This document shows, one piece after another, positions 8,607 to 17,505 of a stretch of 64,000 bases of DNA; positions within the stretch are counted from its first letter, which is position 1; every line of letters starts with the position of its first letter. Below the pieces are notes generated by a model, which saw nothing but the letters and a program-made list of their open reading frames with translations, was not told the DNA's origin and did not search any database. The stretch lies in assembly GCA_964275585.1 (NCBI GenBank), contig CAXYCJ010000013.1, positions 62,001 to 126,000 on the forward strand, given 5' to 3'. The stretch is from D2472 sp964275585 (GTDB lineage Bacteria > Pseudomonadota > Gammaproteobacteria > Magnimaribacterales > D2472). Made by a program: the position numbers and the translations under genes.

Positions 8607-10105
8607 TGCTTCAAAGAATAGCGCACAGCATATTTTTCTTACTAGTCTTTATTGGCTTTAACCTTGGTTCGCTAGACCTATCTGCTCAGAGCAATAGAGA
8701 TGAGCCTTCTGTTGGAGGGAGCTCAAAGAAATCTGGTAAAACAAGAACCTATAAAAAAGCCAGAGTTCTCCAGCCGTCTACTGCTAAAAAAATAGTAAAG
8801 ATCGCAGAGGCTTTAGAAAGACAAAAAATTATCAAAGTACCTGATCCGGATAATAAGGGTCAATTCATTGAAAAAGAAGAAGATGATCCTGACTGGGTTC
8901 TAGCTAAAAGAATTTTGACTGAACTCTTGAATAAAAGATCAGAGCTTAAAAGTTATGACAGGTCAGTAATGTGGAATTATTGGGGCTATGTTTACTTTAG
9001 TGCAGAGAATTATGAAAAAGCGATGTACGCCTATGAACAATTATTACTAGAGCCAGAGGCAACAATCTCCCTTAGAACAGCATCCCTTCTAACCTTGGCT
9101 CAATTAAATCTTGTTCAAGAAAATTATGACAAAGGCATTGCGTTAATTCTTCAGTGGATGGACGAAGTTGAAACAGTGACAGCGCAATCTTATTCTTTAT
9201 TAGCCATGGCATATTATCAAAAGGAAGATTTCGTCAGAGCAAGAAGCTCAATGGAAGAAGCTATCAGGCTGGCTGAAGAGGTTGAATTATATAGACCAAA
9301 AGAAAACTGGTATTCATTGTTAGTTGCTTGTCTAAGTGAGCTTAAAGATCAGAAAGTTATCTCTGAATCCTATTCGCTTGAACAGCAACTTATACTTTTA
9401 GAGATTTTAGTTAACTACTATCCAAAAAAAATATACTTCATTCAATTGGGTGGAATATATGCTCAAATGGATAGAGAGATAGATTATATGATTACCCTCA
9501 AGGCAGCTTATGATAAAGATCTACTTGATAAAGAAGGCGAGTATCTTGCCTTGGCTCAATTACTTCTTTTGAATAAAAACCCTTACTGGGCTGCACAAGT
9601 TCTTGTTGCCGGTCAAAATAAAAAAATTACCATCAAGGATGAAAAGACAGGTGAAGAGGAAGTGATCCCTGTGATCAAAGATAACGAGAAGAATTTAAAA
9701 CTTCTGGCTGATTCTTGGAGAATGGCGCAAGAAATTGATAAAGCCATTCCAGTTCTAGAAAAAGCAGCAAAGATGTCCAAAGATGGAGACACCTATGTTC
9801 TTCTTGGTAACTTATATCTATTTGAAGATCGTATGCAGGATTCAATTAAGGCTATTGAAGCTGGACTAAAGAAACCTAAAGTTAAAAGTAGATCTCAAGC
9901 TCAATTAGTATTAGGTCAAGCTTACTTCGAACTTGAGAATTTTGTTGAGGCCAAAAAACAATTTAGAGCTGCAGCACGTGATAAAAATAAGCGAATTAAA
10001 AAGACTGCTAATTCATGGATTAAGTACGCCGAAAATGAAGAGATAAGAGTCAAGAACCTTGCCTTGAGAAGAGACTTTATTCAGAAGTCAAAAAAAGCCT
10101 CTTAA
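8603..10105 (+). CDS. TPR-repeat protein ending the TonB2 operon
   Basis: The 500-residue secreted or periplasmic protein has an N-terminal signal (hydrophobic to about residue 29), then a basic Ser/Lys-rich stretch and a series of tetratricopeptide-like helical repeats through most of the rest. Genes of this kind regularly end TonB2 operons in marine gammaproteobacteria; a scaffold role for the energising complex is inferred. GGAGGAATC gives a strong ribosome site, and its start overlaps the tonB stop. At its 3' end the stop codon interlocks with the folA stop on the other strand (TTAA, 10102-10105). Confidence 0.85.
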   Translation: MMLQRIAHSIFFLLVFIGFNLGSLDLSAQSNRDEPSVGGSSKKSGKTRTYKKARVLQPSTAKKIVKIAEALERQKIIKVPDPDNKGQFIEKEEDDPDWVLAKRILTELLNKRSELKSYDRSVMWNYWGYVYFSAENYEKAMYAYEQLLLEPEATISLRTASLLTLAQLNLVQENYDKGIALILQWMDEVETVTAQSYSLLAMAYYQKEDFVRARSSMEEAIRLAEEVELYRPKENWYSLLVACLSELKDQKVISESYSLEQQLILLEILVNYYPKKIYFIQLGGIYAQMDREIDYMITLKAAYDKDLLDKEGEYLALAQLLLLNKNPYWAAQVLVAGQNKKITIKDEKTGEEEVIPVIKDNEKNLKLLADSWRMAQEIDKAIPVLEKAAKMSKDGDTYVLLGNLYLFEDRMQDSIKAIEAGLKKPKVKSRSQAQLVLGQAYFELENFVEAKKQFRAAARDKNKRIKKTANSWIKYAENEEIRVKNLALRRDFIQKSKKAS

Positions 10106-10605
10106 TTTTTATAATAAGTCTGTATTAAAAAACCATACTCATTTTCAGCATCCTTGCTGTAAGACTCCTCACTAACTTTCCTCCAATCACTTAAATCTAT
10201 CTTTGGATAAAAGACATCTCCATCAATTGTGCAATCTACCCTTGTCAGTATTAATTTATTGACTATGGGCATGCTCTCCTTGAAAACATAGCCACCCCCA
10301 ATCAGAACCACTTCGTCTTCTAAATTATGCTCTAGGTTCCAGTTATGAGCACAGTTCATTGCGTCTTGAAGACTTTTAGTAATTTCTATTCCCTCCATCG
10401 GTTCAAGGGTTGCGGAAATAACAATATTCTTTCTGTTTGGTAAAGCCTGACCTATTGATTCAAAAGTTTTTCTTCCCATGACAATAGCTTTCTTTTGAGT
10501 GTAAGAGCTAAAGTGCCGCATGTCCTTTTTTAACTTCCAGGGAAGGTCATTATTTGCGCCAATAACAAGATTCTCTGATAAAGCAACGAGATGCGAGATA
10601 ACCAT
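10102..10605 (-). CDS. folA: Dihydrofolate reductase
   Basis: NADPH-dependent reduction of dihydrofolate to tetrahydrofolate. The 167-residue length is typical. N-terminal motifs are intact: IGANNDLPWKLKKDM, with the substrate-binding aspartate, and VMGRKTFESIG, contacting NADPH. The start lies 6 bp after the thyA stop, fitting metabolic coupling, since ThyA produces the dihydrofolate that FolA recycles. The 3' end overlaps the TPR gene's stop by 4 nt. Confidence 0.96.
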   Translation of the reverse strand: MVISHLVALSENLVIGANNDLPWKLKKDMRHFSSYTQKKAIVMGRKTFESIGQALPNRKNIVISATLEPMEGIEITKSLQDAMNCAHNWNLEHNLEDEVVLIGGGYVFKESMPIVNKLILTRVDCTIDGDVFYPKIDLSDWRKVSEESYSKDAENEYGFLIQTYYKN

Positions 10606-10611
10606 TTTAAT

Positions 10612-11478
10612 CTAGATAGCCATTTTGACTTTAAGCGCTGGATGGGATTCATACCCATCAAGAATAAAATCATCCAAAGAAAAACTCTGTAAATCTTCTA
10701 GAGAATTAATCTTTGGCATCTGTAAGCTAGGAAGTTGCTTTGGCTTTCGAGTTAGCTGCTCCTTAACTTGAGCAATACTATTTTTGTATATATGAGCATC
10801 TCCAAAACTAAGTACAAAATGCCCTGGCTTTAATTTTAAAATATTGGCCAGTATTGATTGAAGCAGAGCATAACTTGCAATATTAAAAGGGACTCCTAAG
10901 AACATATCAGCACTCCGCTGATACATTTGGCACGAAAGGAACCCATCAGTAGAAACATAAAATTGAGCCATTACATGGCAAGGTGGTAGAGCCATAGATT
11001 CAATTTGCCCCACGTTCCAAGCACTTAAAATATGTCTTCTGCCCATTGGATTTGATCTCAACCCCTCAATCAAGTTATGAATTTGATCAATGCCATCCCA
11101 GTCTCTCCATTGGACACCATAAATGGGACCTAACTTTTTTACAGTCTCAGAATTTTGATAACCCAGTTCTATCCCTTGATTATCCGCATTATCAGTCCAA
11201 ATAGTGGAAAATTGATTAAGGTCCTTAAGTTCATCTCTATCTTTTTGAAACCTAATTTCAGCTAGACGACGCTCATCATCTGAGCCCTCTAAAAACCAAA
11301 GTAACTCAGAGACAACGCCCTTCCATGCAAGAGCTTTTGTTGTAACAGCAGGAAAACCATCCTCTAGATTAAAGCGAATTTGATGACCAAAAGATGATAG
11401 AACTCCTGTGCCAGTTCTGTCATCTCGACTTTCACCGTTTTCAAGAATATATTCTAAAAGCTCAAGATATTGCTTCAT
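10612..11478 (-). CDS. thyA: Thymidylate synthase
   Basis: Converts dUMP to dTMP with methylene-tetrahydrofolate. The 288-residue protein has the catalytic cysteine in LPPCHV, the YQRSADMFLGVPFNIASYA block and the usual N-terminal DDRTGTG loop. It overlaps lgt by 17 nt at its 5' end; an lgt-thyA pair is also found in enterobacteria. folA follows. All catalytic segments are intact. Confidence 0.97.
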   Translation of the reverse strand: MKQYLELLEYILENGESRDDRTGTGVLSSFGHQIRFNLEDGFPAVTTKALAWKGVVSELLWFLEGSDDERRLAEIRFQKDRDELKDLNQFSTIWTDNADNQGIELGYQNSETVKKLGPIYGVQWRDWDGIDQIHNLIEGLRSNPMGRRHILSAWNVGQIESMALPPCHVMAQFYVSTDGFLSCQMYQRSADMFLGVPFNIASYALLQSILANILKLKPGHFVLSFGDAHIYKNSIAQVKEQLTRKPKQLPSLQMPKINSLEDLQSFSLDDFILDGYESHPALKVKMAI

Positions 11479-12268
11479 GTTTTCTTAATGATTTTGTGAG
11501 TAATATTAATCCAATTATTAGCATAGGAATACTCAATAACTGACCCATACTTAATTGTAATGTAATAAAGCCCATGTGTGCATCTGGCTGCCTAAAGAAC
11601 TCAATTACAAACCTTAAGAGACCATATCCAACAAGAAAGCTTCCACTAAGCACTCCAGGTTTTTGATTTCTGGACCCAATCCACATGAGTATGAAAAAAA
11701 GAACAATGCCTTCAAAAAAAGCTTCATATAGCTGAGAAGGGTGCCGAACTAAACCATAAGGGTCTGTGGGGAAAATAAATCCCCAGCCTCCGTCAGTCGC
11801 TCTTCCGTAGAGCTCTCCATTGAGAAAGTTACCAATCCTTACAAGACCTAAACCTATAGGTATGGCAATACATATTGCATCAGCTAGCCTAAGAAAAGAT
11901 ATTGATTGTCGAATGGAGAAAGCATACAAGCTTACAATGACACCAGCTAAACCACCATGAAAGCTTAAACCACCCTCCCAAATAAAAAATAAACTTAAAG
12001 GGTTTGTAGTCAATTGATCCAGGCCATAAAAAAACATATAACCAACCCTGCCTCCAAGCATTGCTCCAAACATTAAACCATATAAAAAAACTAGGTCATT
12101 TGTTTGATCAATTGTTAAACCTAATTCTTTAATAATTCTATGATTCTTTAAGTACTGGAAAATTAAAACTGCTGATAATACCCATGTGACTGCATAGTAC
12201 TGGATTCGAAGCCAACCAAATTCTATCAAACTCGGGTTATTAAAAAAGTCTGATAATTCTATAATCAA
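11462..12268 (-). CDS. lgt: Prolipoprotein diacylglyceryl transferase
   Basis: Inner-membrane enzyme that moves diacylglycerol from phosphatidylglycerol to the lipobox cysteine of prolipoproteins, the first step in lipoprotein maturation. The 268 residues give about seven membrane segments. The Lgt signature VRIGNFLNGELYG is present, as is the conserved HGGLAG stretch. At least two lipoprotein precursors (the genes at 1912 and 63390) are encoded in the same window. It overlaps thyA downstream and the TauE-family gene upstream (4 nt). Confidence 0.96.
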   Translation of the reverse strand: MIIELSDFFNNPSLIEFGWLRIQYYAVTWVLSAVLIFQYLKNHRIIKELGLTIDQTNDLVFLYGLMFGAMLGGRVGYMFFYGLDQLTTNPLSLFFIWEGGLSFHGGLAGVIVSLYAFSIRQSISFLRLADAICIAIPIGLGLVRIGNFLNGELYGRATDGGWGFIFPTDPYGLVRHPSQLYEAFFEGIVLFFILMWIGSRNQKPGVLSGSFLVGYGLLRFVIEFFRQPDAHMGFITLQLSMGQLLSIPMLIIGLILLTKSLRKHEAIS

Positions 12269-13068
12269 TTTAGTACCACCAATACACCAATGAAAATTAA
12301 GAAGAGCCCAAATAATGCTTTGAGTTTTTTCTCTGAAATAGAGTGACTTATATTAGCTCCTGCTCTAGCGGTTAGTATGCTCGCACAAGAAATACATATA
12401 ACTGCTGGCCAAAAAATAAATCCAGTGGCACCACTTGGAAGATTGGAATAAGTTTGTCCAAAATACATGTAACCCAATACTCCAGCTATCGCTATAGGCA
12501 CGCCACAGGCTGCAGCAGTCCCAATACCTTTTCTAATATTATAACCGGCTCCAATCATCAGAGGGGTAGTAAATGAGCCGCCCCCAATACCAATCATCGC
12601 TGAAAGGGCGCCAATCCAGGCTCCATGAAATGGAGTCGTAAACTTTGAAAGAGATATTTTTTTTTGGCCCATATTAGCTAGTAATTTTGTGTAGCCAAAT
12701 ATCATCTCCGTCCCTATCACTATAAGAAAGATGGTAATTATTAATTTAAGATTATCATTAGCAAGAGAAGTGGCATATCCAGAGCCAATAAGTGCTCCAA
12801 CAAACATACCTAGAGATAACGGCATAACAAGATTCCATTCAACACTTCCTTTGGAGTGATGCGAATAAGCCGAAGAAATCGCCGAAAAAAAGATACTGGC
12901 TAATGAGGTTCCAATTGCCATGTAAATTACTATTGCACTTTCAAAGCCCATGCCACGGAAAATAAATATAAGAGCTGGAACTAGTAAACTGCCTCCACCT
13001 ATTCCAAACATACCAGCCAGCAAACCAGTAACCCCACCAAGGGTCAAGAAAATTAAGATATCAACCAT
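12265..13068 (-). CDS. TauE/SafE-family sulfite exporter-like permease
   Basis: Multi-pass membrane protein of the TauE/SafE (DUF81) family: 267 residues, about eight hydrophobic segments and two internal glycine-rich repeats (GMFGIGGGSLLVPAL near residue 20 and IGIGGGSFTTPLMIG near residue 158), the family's duplicated signature. Family members carry sulfite, sulfoacetate or related anions; the actual substrate cannot be read from sequence. It overlaps rppH by 8 nt upstream and lgt by 4 nt downstream, so it belongs to the rppH-lgt-thyA-folA transcription unit. Confidence 0.9.
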   Translation of the reverse strand: MVDILIFLTLGGVTGLLAGMFGIGGGSLLVPALIFIFRGMGFESAIVIYMAIGTSLASIFFSAISSAYSHHSKGSVEWNLVMPLSLGMFVGALIGSGYATSLANDNLKLIITIFLIVIGTEMIFGYTKLLANMGQKKISLSKFTTPFHGAWIGALSAMIGIGGGSFTTPLMIGAGYNIRKGIGTAAACGVPIAIAGVLGYMYFGQTYSNLPSGATGFIFWPAVICISCASILTARAGANISHSISEKKLKALFGLFLIFIGVLVVLN

Positions 13069-13543
13069 TAGCTACTTCAATGTATTTTGGAAGGAACTCA
13101 TTTAGAACATCCTGATAAACATCCTTTTTAAAAGCAACAATATGAGAGAGTGGATACCAGAAGCTTACCCATTTGTATTCAATAAATTCTTGCTGAATTT
13201 CATTTAAGAGGTTAATTTCAAGCTCAGAATTCGCTTTAAACATAAACCATTTTTGTGTCTGTCCCTTAAATTTTTTCATGCTGTCAGATCTATTTTGATA
13301 TTTCTGGGGTAGATCATAGTGATACCAATGAGAGCTTTTTTGGATAATTTTAACGTCTTTTTGTTTAACCCCAACCTCTTCAAATAGCTCTCTATACGCT
13401 GCAACTCTTGGAGATTCGCCGCTATCAATTCCACCCTGAGGAAATTGCCAGGATTTCTGATCTTTTCTTCTGCAAACTAATAATTCATTCTTTAGATTCA
13501 ACACAATTAAGCCAACATTTTTTCTGTAAGATTTATCATTCAT
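13061..13543 (-). CDS. rppH: RNA pyrophosphohydrolase (Nudix)
   Basis: Removes pyrophosphate from the 5' end of mRNAs and so starts 5'-end-dependent decay. The 160-residue protein has a full Nudix box (GGIDSGE ... RELFEEVG, about residues 37-58) and the RppH-type N-terminus (YRKNVGLIVLNLKNELLVCRR). AAGGAG gives a good ribosome site. It is first in a five-gene minus-strand run. Only 16 bp separate its start codon from that of the divergent HAD gene, so one or both promoters must lie within coding sequence. Confidence 0.95.
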   Translation of the reverse strand: MNDKSYRKNVGLIVLNLKNELLVCRRKDQKSWQFPQGGIDSGESPRVAAYRELFEEVGVKQKDVKIIQKSSHWYHYDLPQKYQNRSDSMKKFKGQTQKWFMFKANSELEINLLNEIQQEFIEYKWVSFWYPLSHIVAFKKDVYQDVLNEFLPKYIEVANG

Positions 13544-13559
13544 GTTAGATTAACTCCTT

Positions 13560-14228
13560 ATGAGTATGCCTGCTTTAGTAATTTTTGATTTAGATAATAC
13601 CATTCTAAACGGTGATTCAGATTATTCGATGATTAATTACCTAGTGCAAACCAATGTTCTTGGTGAGAGTGCTTTAATACAAAATCAAGCATTCATTGAT
13701 GATTATAAAAAAGGTCAGTTAGATTTTAATGCCTATTCTTTATTTGCATTAAGCGCGTATGTTGGGATGACTCTAGAAGAAATAAACCAGCATATTTTAC
13801 CTTTTGTAGCCAGTGTCATTGAACCAATGATCAATGTCTTTGCTCTCAAGATAATTCATGATCATGGTGATCGCGGCGATACCATTCTTCTTGCAAGCGC
13901 AACTAATGAACTCATTGTTCGTCCAATAGCCCAAAGATTAGACATTCAAAATGTGATTAGCACCCAAGTGAATTTTAACGATGACAAATGTTCAGGAGAT
14001 TACATTCCCCCATTAGCATTGGGAGATGGCAAGCTTCAGCTTGTTAGGCAATGGATGACCAAAAATAGTTATGATGATTTTAAAGGAACGACTTTTTACT
14101 CAGACTCAATCAATGATCTGCCTCTTTTAGAAGCAGTGGAAGTTCCAAGGGCTGTTAATCCGGATGCTATGCTTGAAAAAATCTCTTTAGAAAGAGGCTG
14201 GGAAATTATTAATCTTCCAATAATTTAA
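13560..14228 (+). CDS. HAD-superfamily phosphatase, subfamily IB (SerB-like)
   Basis: The 222-residue cytoplasmic hydrolase has the DxDxT motif FDLDNTI (nucleophile Asp10, acid Asp12), a helical cap, and C-terminal motifs GDGK and YSDSINDLPLL. It is close to the HAD-IB hydrolases that resemble phosphoserine phosphatase; substrate unknown. No Shine-Dalgarno sequence precedes the ATG. An extended -10-like TGTTAGATT at 13543-13551 would start RNA only about 2 nt upstream, so a leaderless message is possible. The stop interlocks with the gcvP stop (TTAA). Confidence 0.85.
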   Translation: MSMPALVIFDLDNTILNGDSDYSMINYLVQTNVLGESALIQNQAFIDDYKKGQLDFNAYSLFALSAYVGMTLEEINQHILPFVASVIEPMINVFALKIIHDHGDRGDTILLASATNELIVRPIAQRLDIQNVISTQVNFNDDKCSGDYIPPLALGDGKLQLVRQWMTKNSYDDFKGTTFYSDSINDLPLLEAVEVPRAVNPDAMLEKISLERGWEIINLPII

Positions 14229-17074
14229 GCTTCGTCTTTGAAGTCAGACATTGACGGGCAAGTGCACATCAAATTTCGATCTCCATAGACATTATCAATT
14301 CTTCCAATCGGCGGCCAATATTTATTTCTACCATTACTTTTTGCTGGGTATGCAGCAACAGAGCGGGGATATTTATATTTCCATTGATCACTGGTGACTA
14401 CCTGCGCACAATGCGGAGCATTTCTAAGAGGGCTGTCTTCTATGGAGTAAATCTTGTCTTCGATCTCTTTTATCTCCTCTCTAATGCGGATCATGGCTGC
14501 AATAAAGCGATCAAGCTCAACAAGTGATTCACTCTCTGTTGGCTCAACCATTAAAGTGCCAGGAACTGGAAAGGACATTGTTGGAGCATGAAATCCAAAG
14601 TCAATCAGACGCTTGGCAATGTCATCAACTTCAACCCCGTAAAGTTCTTTTAATGGCCTGATGTCTAAAATACACTCATGAGCAATGAGCCCATTTTGCC
14701 CTGTGTAGAGAACTTTATAATGCGGGCTCAGTCTTTGAGCAATATAGTTAGCACTTAGAATTGCTATCTGAGTGGCTCTTCTTAAGCCAGTCGCACCCAT
14801 CATTTGAATATACATCCAGCTAATTGGCAAGATAGAAGCACTCCCAAAATTTGTACCAGACACAGGCCCAACATTATCAGACGAAGCGTCATAGGTAAGT
14901 GGGTCAGCAGGCATATGAGGGACTAAATCTTTTACTACTCCAATTGGCCCAACACCTGGCCCACCGCCTCCATGGGGAATGCAGAAAGTTTTGTGAAGAT
15001 TTAAATGCGAAACGTCTCCACCAAATTCTCCAGGCTTGCATAAGCCGACCATTGCATTTAGATTCGCTCCGTCTATGTAAACCTTACCGCCATGTGAATG
15101 AATAATCTCACATACATCTGTAACTGTTGTCTCAAAGACTCCATGTGTGGAAGGGTAGGTAATCATGATAGCTGCTAACTCATCAGAATATTTTTGAGCT
15201 TTATCTGTCAGATCAGCAAGGTCAATGTTTCCTTTTTTATCGCAACTTATTGGAATCACTTTCATGCCAGCCATTTGCGCTGATGCTGGATTAGTTCCGT
15301 GAGCGGAATCGGGGATTAAGCAGATTTTTCGTTGTTCCTCACCGTTGGCTCTATGAAATGCATCGATGGCTAATAGACCAGCATACTCGCCTTGAGAGCC
15401 AGCATTTGGCTGCAATGATATGGCTGAATAACCTGTAATTTTTGCCAATTTCTTCTCAAGGTCACTAATAAGCAATTGATACCCTTGAGTTTGCTCATTT
15501 GGTGCATATGGATGAATATTTGAAAATTCTTCCCATCCAACAGGAATCATTTCTGAAGTTGCATTAAGTTTCATTGTGCAAGAGCCGAGAGGGATCATTG
15601 CTCTATCCAGAGCAATATCTTTATCACAAAGATTTTTTATGTAACGCAACATTTCTGTTTCAGTTCTGTATAAATGAAAAACAGGATGAGTTAAATAACC
15701 CGAGGTTCTCTCAAGCAGATTGGGTATTCCATATTTATTATCGCTTGGGGCCGAGACCTTGAAGTTATCAAACAAATTGGCCAACTCTTCAATGTCTAAT
15801 TTTGATGAAGTTTCATCCAACGAAATACTGACTAAGTTAGAGTTAATACATCTAATATTAATTTTTTTTGCTTGAGCAGCTTGAATAATTTTTTTTGTAA
15901 AATTCTGAGTATTGATACAAATAGTGTCAAAAAATGCATTATGAGTGACTTCAAATCCTTGCTCATTAATTTTTTGAGCCAGCTGTACAGCATTTGCATT
16001 GATTGATTGAGCAATTTGCCTGAGACCTTCGGGGCCATGATAAGCCGCATAAAAACCAGCCATTATTGCCAGCAATGCTTGGGCTGTACAGATATTACTT
16101 GTGGCTTTCTCTCTTCTGATGTGTTGCTCTCTAGTTTGAAGGGCTAAGCGATATGCTGTTTTCCCGTGCTCATCAATAGAGGCGCCGACCAATCTGCCTG
16201 GCAAGGATCTCTTGTAAACTTCTTTGGTTGCCATAAATGCTGCATGAGGCCCACCAAATCCAAGAGGCACACCAAATCTTTGCGAACTTCCAATAGCAAT
16301 GTCAGCCCCAAGATCCCCAGGACTTTTTATTAGAGTGAGCGCCATTAAATCAGTGGCCATAATCACCAGTCCATTGTGACTGTGAAGGTTTGAAATAGCT
16401 GATGTAAAATCACAAATTTCTCCGTGATTATTGGGATACTGAATCAATGCCCCAAAATAGATTTCTTCAGACAAGCTTTCAAGCACTTTAGGGTCTCCAA
16501 CCACAACTTCAATCCCTATTGGTTTTGCCCTAGCACTTACCACTGCAATAGTTTGAGGAAAGCAATTTTCATCTATAAAAAATTTTTTAGATTTAGATTT
16601 TCCCACTCGAGAAGTAAGCGTCATTGCCTCAGCTGCAGCAGTTGATTCATCAAGCAGCGAAGCATTGGCAATCTCTAGACCGGTAAGGTCTCCCACCATG
16701 GTTTGAAAGTTAATCAATGCCTCCAATCTTCCCTGGGCAATTTCTGGTTGATAGGGAGTGTAAGAGGTGTACCATCCAGGATTTTCAAACACGTTTCTTA
16801 AGATAACTTTTGGAGTAATAGTGCCAAAGTAGCCTTGTCCTAAAAAGGATCTAAATACCTTATTCTTTGTAGCAATCTTTTTTAACGTTTGCAAAGCCTT
16901 TTCTTCTGAGATAGCCTCATCACTATCAAGATCTTCCCCAATAAAAATATTTTCAGGCAAGACAGCTTTCGAGAAGTCTTCTAGGTTTTTGTAACCCAGC
17001 TCAGCCAGCAGACCATCGACGTCGGATTGATTTAAACCAATATGCCTTAAGGTAAAATTATTATAATTATCCAT
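14225..17074 (-). CDS. gcvP: Glycine dehydrogenase (decarboxylating), P-protein
   Basis: PLP enzyme of the glycine cleavage system; it decarboxylates glycine and passes the aminomethyl group to the lipoyl arm of GcvH. The 949-residue product is the fused one-chain form with both homologous halves. The PLP lysine is Lys695 in LNLHKTFCIPHGGGGPG. N-terminal (RHIGLNQSDVDGLL) and C-terminal blocks are complete. It lies 42 bp after gcvH, last in a gcvT-gcvH-gcvP operon. Glycine cleavage feeds methylene-tetrahydrofolate to reactions such as ThyA. Confidence 0.97.
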   Translation of the reverse strand: MDNYNNFTLRHIGLNQSDVDGLLAELGYKNLEDFSKAVLPENIFIGEDLDSDEAISEEKALQTLKKIATKNKVFRSFLGQGYFGTITPKVILRNVFENPGWYTSYTPYQPEIAQGRLEALINFQTMVGDLTGLEIANASLLDESTAAAEAMTLTSRVGKSKSKKFFIDENCFPQTIAVVSARAKPIGIEVVVGDPKVLESLSEEIYFGALIQYPNNHGEICDFTSAISNLHSHNGLVIMATDLMALTLIKSPGDLGADIAIGSSQRFGVPLGFGGPHAAFMATKEVYKRSLPGRLVGASIDEHGKTAYRLALQTREQHIRREKATSNICTAQALLAIMAGFYAAYHGPEGLRQIAQSINANAVQLAQKINEQGFEVTHNAFFDTICINTQNFTKKIIQAAQAKKINIRCINSNLVSISLDETSSKLDIEELANLFDNFKVSAPSDNKYGIPNLLERTSGYLTHPVFHLYRTETEMLRYIKNLCDKDIALDRAMIPLGSCTMKLNATSEMIPVGWEEFSNIHPYAPNEQTQGYQLLISDLEKKLAKITGYSAISLQPNAGSQGEYAGLLAIDAFHRANGEEQRKICLIPDSAHGTNPASAQMAGMKVIPISCDKKGNIDLADLTDKAQKYSDELAAIMITYPSTHGVFETTVTDVCEIIHSHGGKVYIDGANLNAMVGLCKPGEFGGDVSHLNLHKTFCIPHGGGGPGVGPIGVVKDLVPHMPADPLTYDASSDNVGPVSGTNFGSASILPISWMYIQMMGATGLRRATQIAILSANYIAQRLSPHYKVLYTGQNGLIAHECILDIRPLKELYGVEVDDIAKRLIDFGFHAPTMSFPVPGTLMVEPTESESLVELDRFIAAMIRIREEIKEIEDKIYSIEDSPLRNAPHCAQVVTSDQWKYKYPRSVAAYPAKSNGRNKYWPPIGRIDNVYGDRNLMCTCPSMSDFKDEA

Positions 17075-17116
17075 AAATATTTATACAATTCTAAGCAAGT
17101 TGCTTATTCAACAGGA

Positions 17117-17503
17117 CTAATCTTCACAGACTTCGCCGTAATCTTCTGGAGATAAAAGGTTTTCTATCTCACCTAGATCCGATGGAATCATTTTGTAAAA
17201 CCAACCATCTTCGTAAGGCGAGGAATTAATAATCTCTGGCTGGTCTTCAAGCATAGGGTTGACCTCTGTTACTTCGCCAGAAATGGGAGAGTAGACATCA
17301 GATGCCGCTTTTACAGATTCTACAATTGCAGCATCAGTTTCAGCGTCTATCGACTGACCTATTTCTGGGAGTTCTACAAAAACAATATCTCCCAATAAGT
17401 CTTGAGCATGATCGCTAATTCCTATTGTGACAGCTCCATCAGGTTCTACTCGAACCCACTCATGTGAAGAAAGAAATTTTAAGTCGCCTGGAATGTCACC
17501 CAT
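17117..17503 (-). CDS. gcvH: Glycine cleavage system H protein
   Basis: Small lipoyl carrier that shuttles the aminomethyl intermediate between GcvP, GcvT and lipoamide dehydrogenase. The 128 residues are the normal length. The lipoylated lysine is Lys65 in VESVKAASDVYSP. It lies 2 bp after gcvT. Lipoylation enzymes and the L-protein are not encoded in this window. Confidence 0.97.
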   Translation of the reverse strand: MGDIPGDLKFLSSHEWVRVEPDGAVTIGISDHAQDLLGDIVFVELPEIGQSIDAETDAAIVESVKAASDVYSPISGEVTEVNPMLEDQPEIINSSPYEDGWFYKMIPSDLGEIENLLSPEDYGEVCED

Positions 17504-17505
17504 AA

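Noticed and set aside
8198..8626. 142-codon minus-strand open frame opposite tonB
   Set aside because: Covers the conserved TonB C-terminal domain and the start of the TPR gene in antisense; no promoter or ribosome site.
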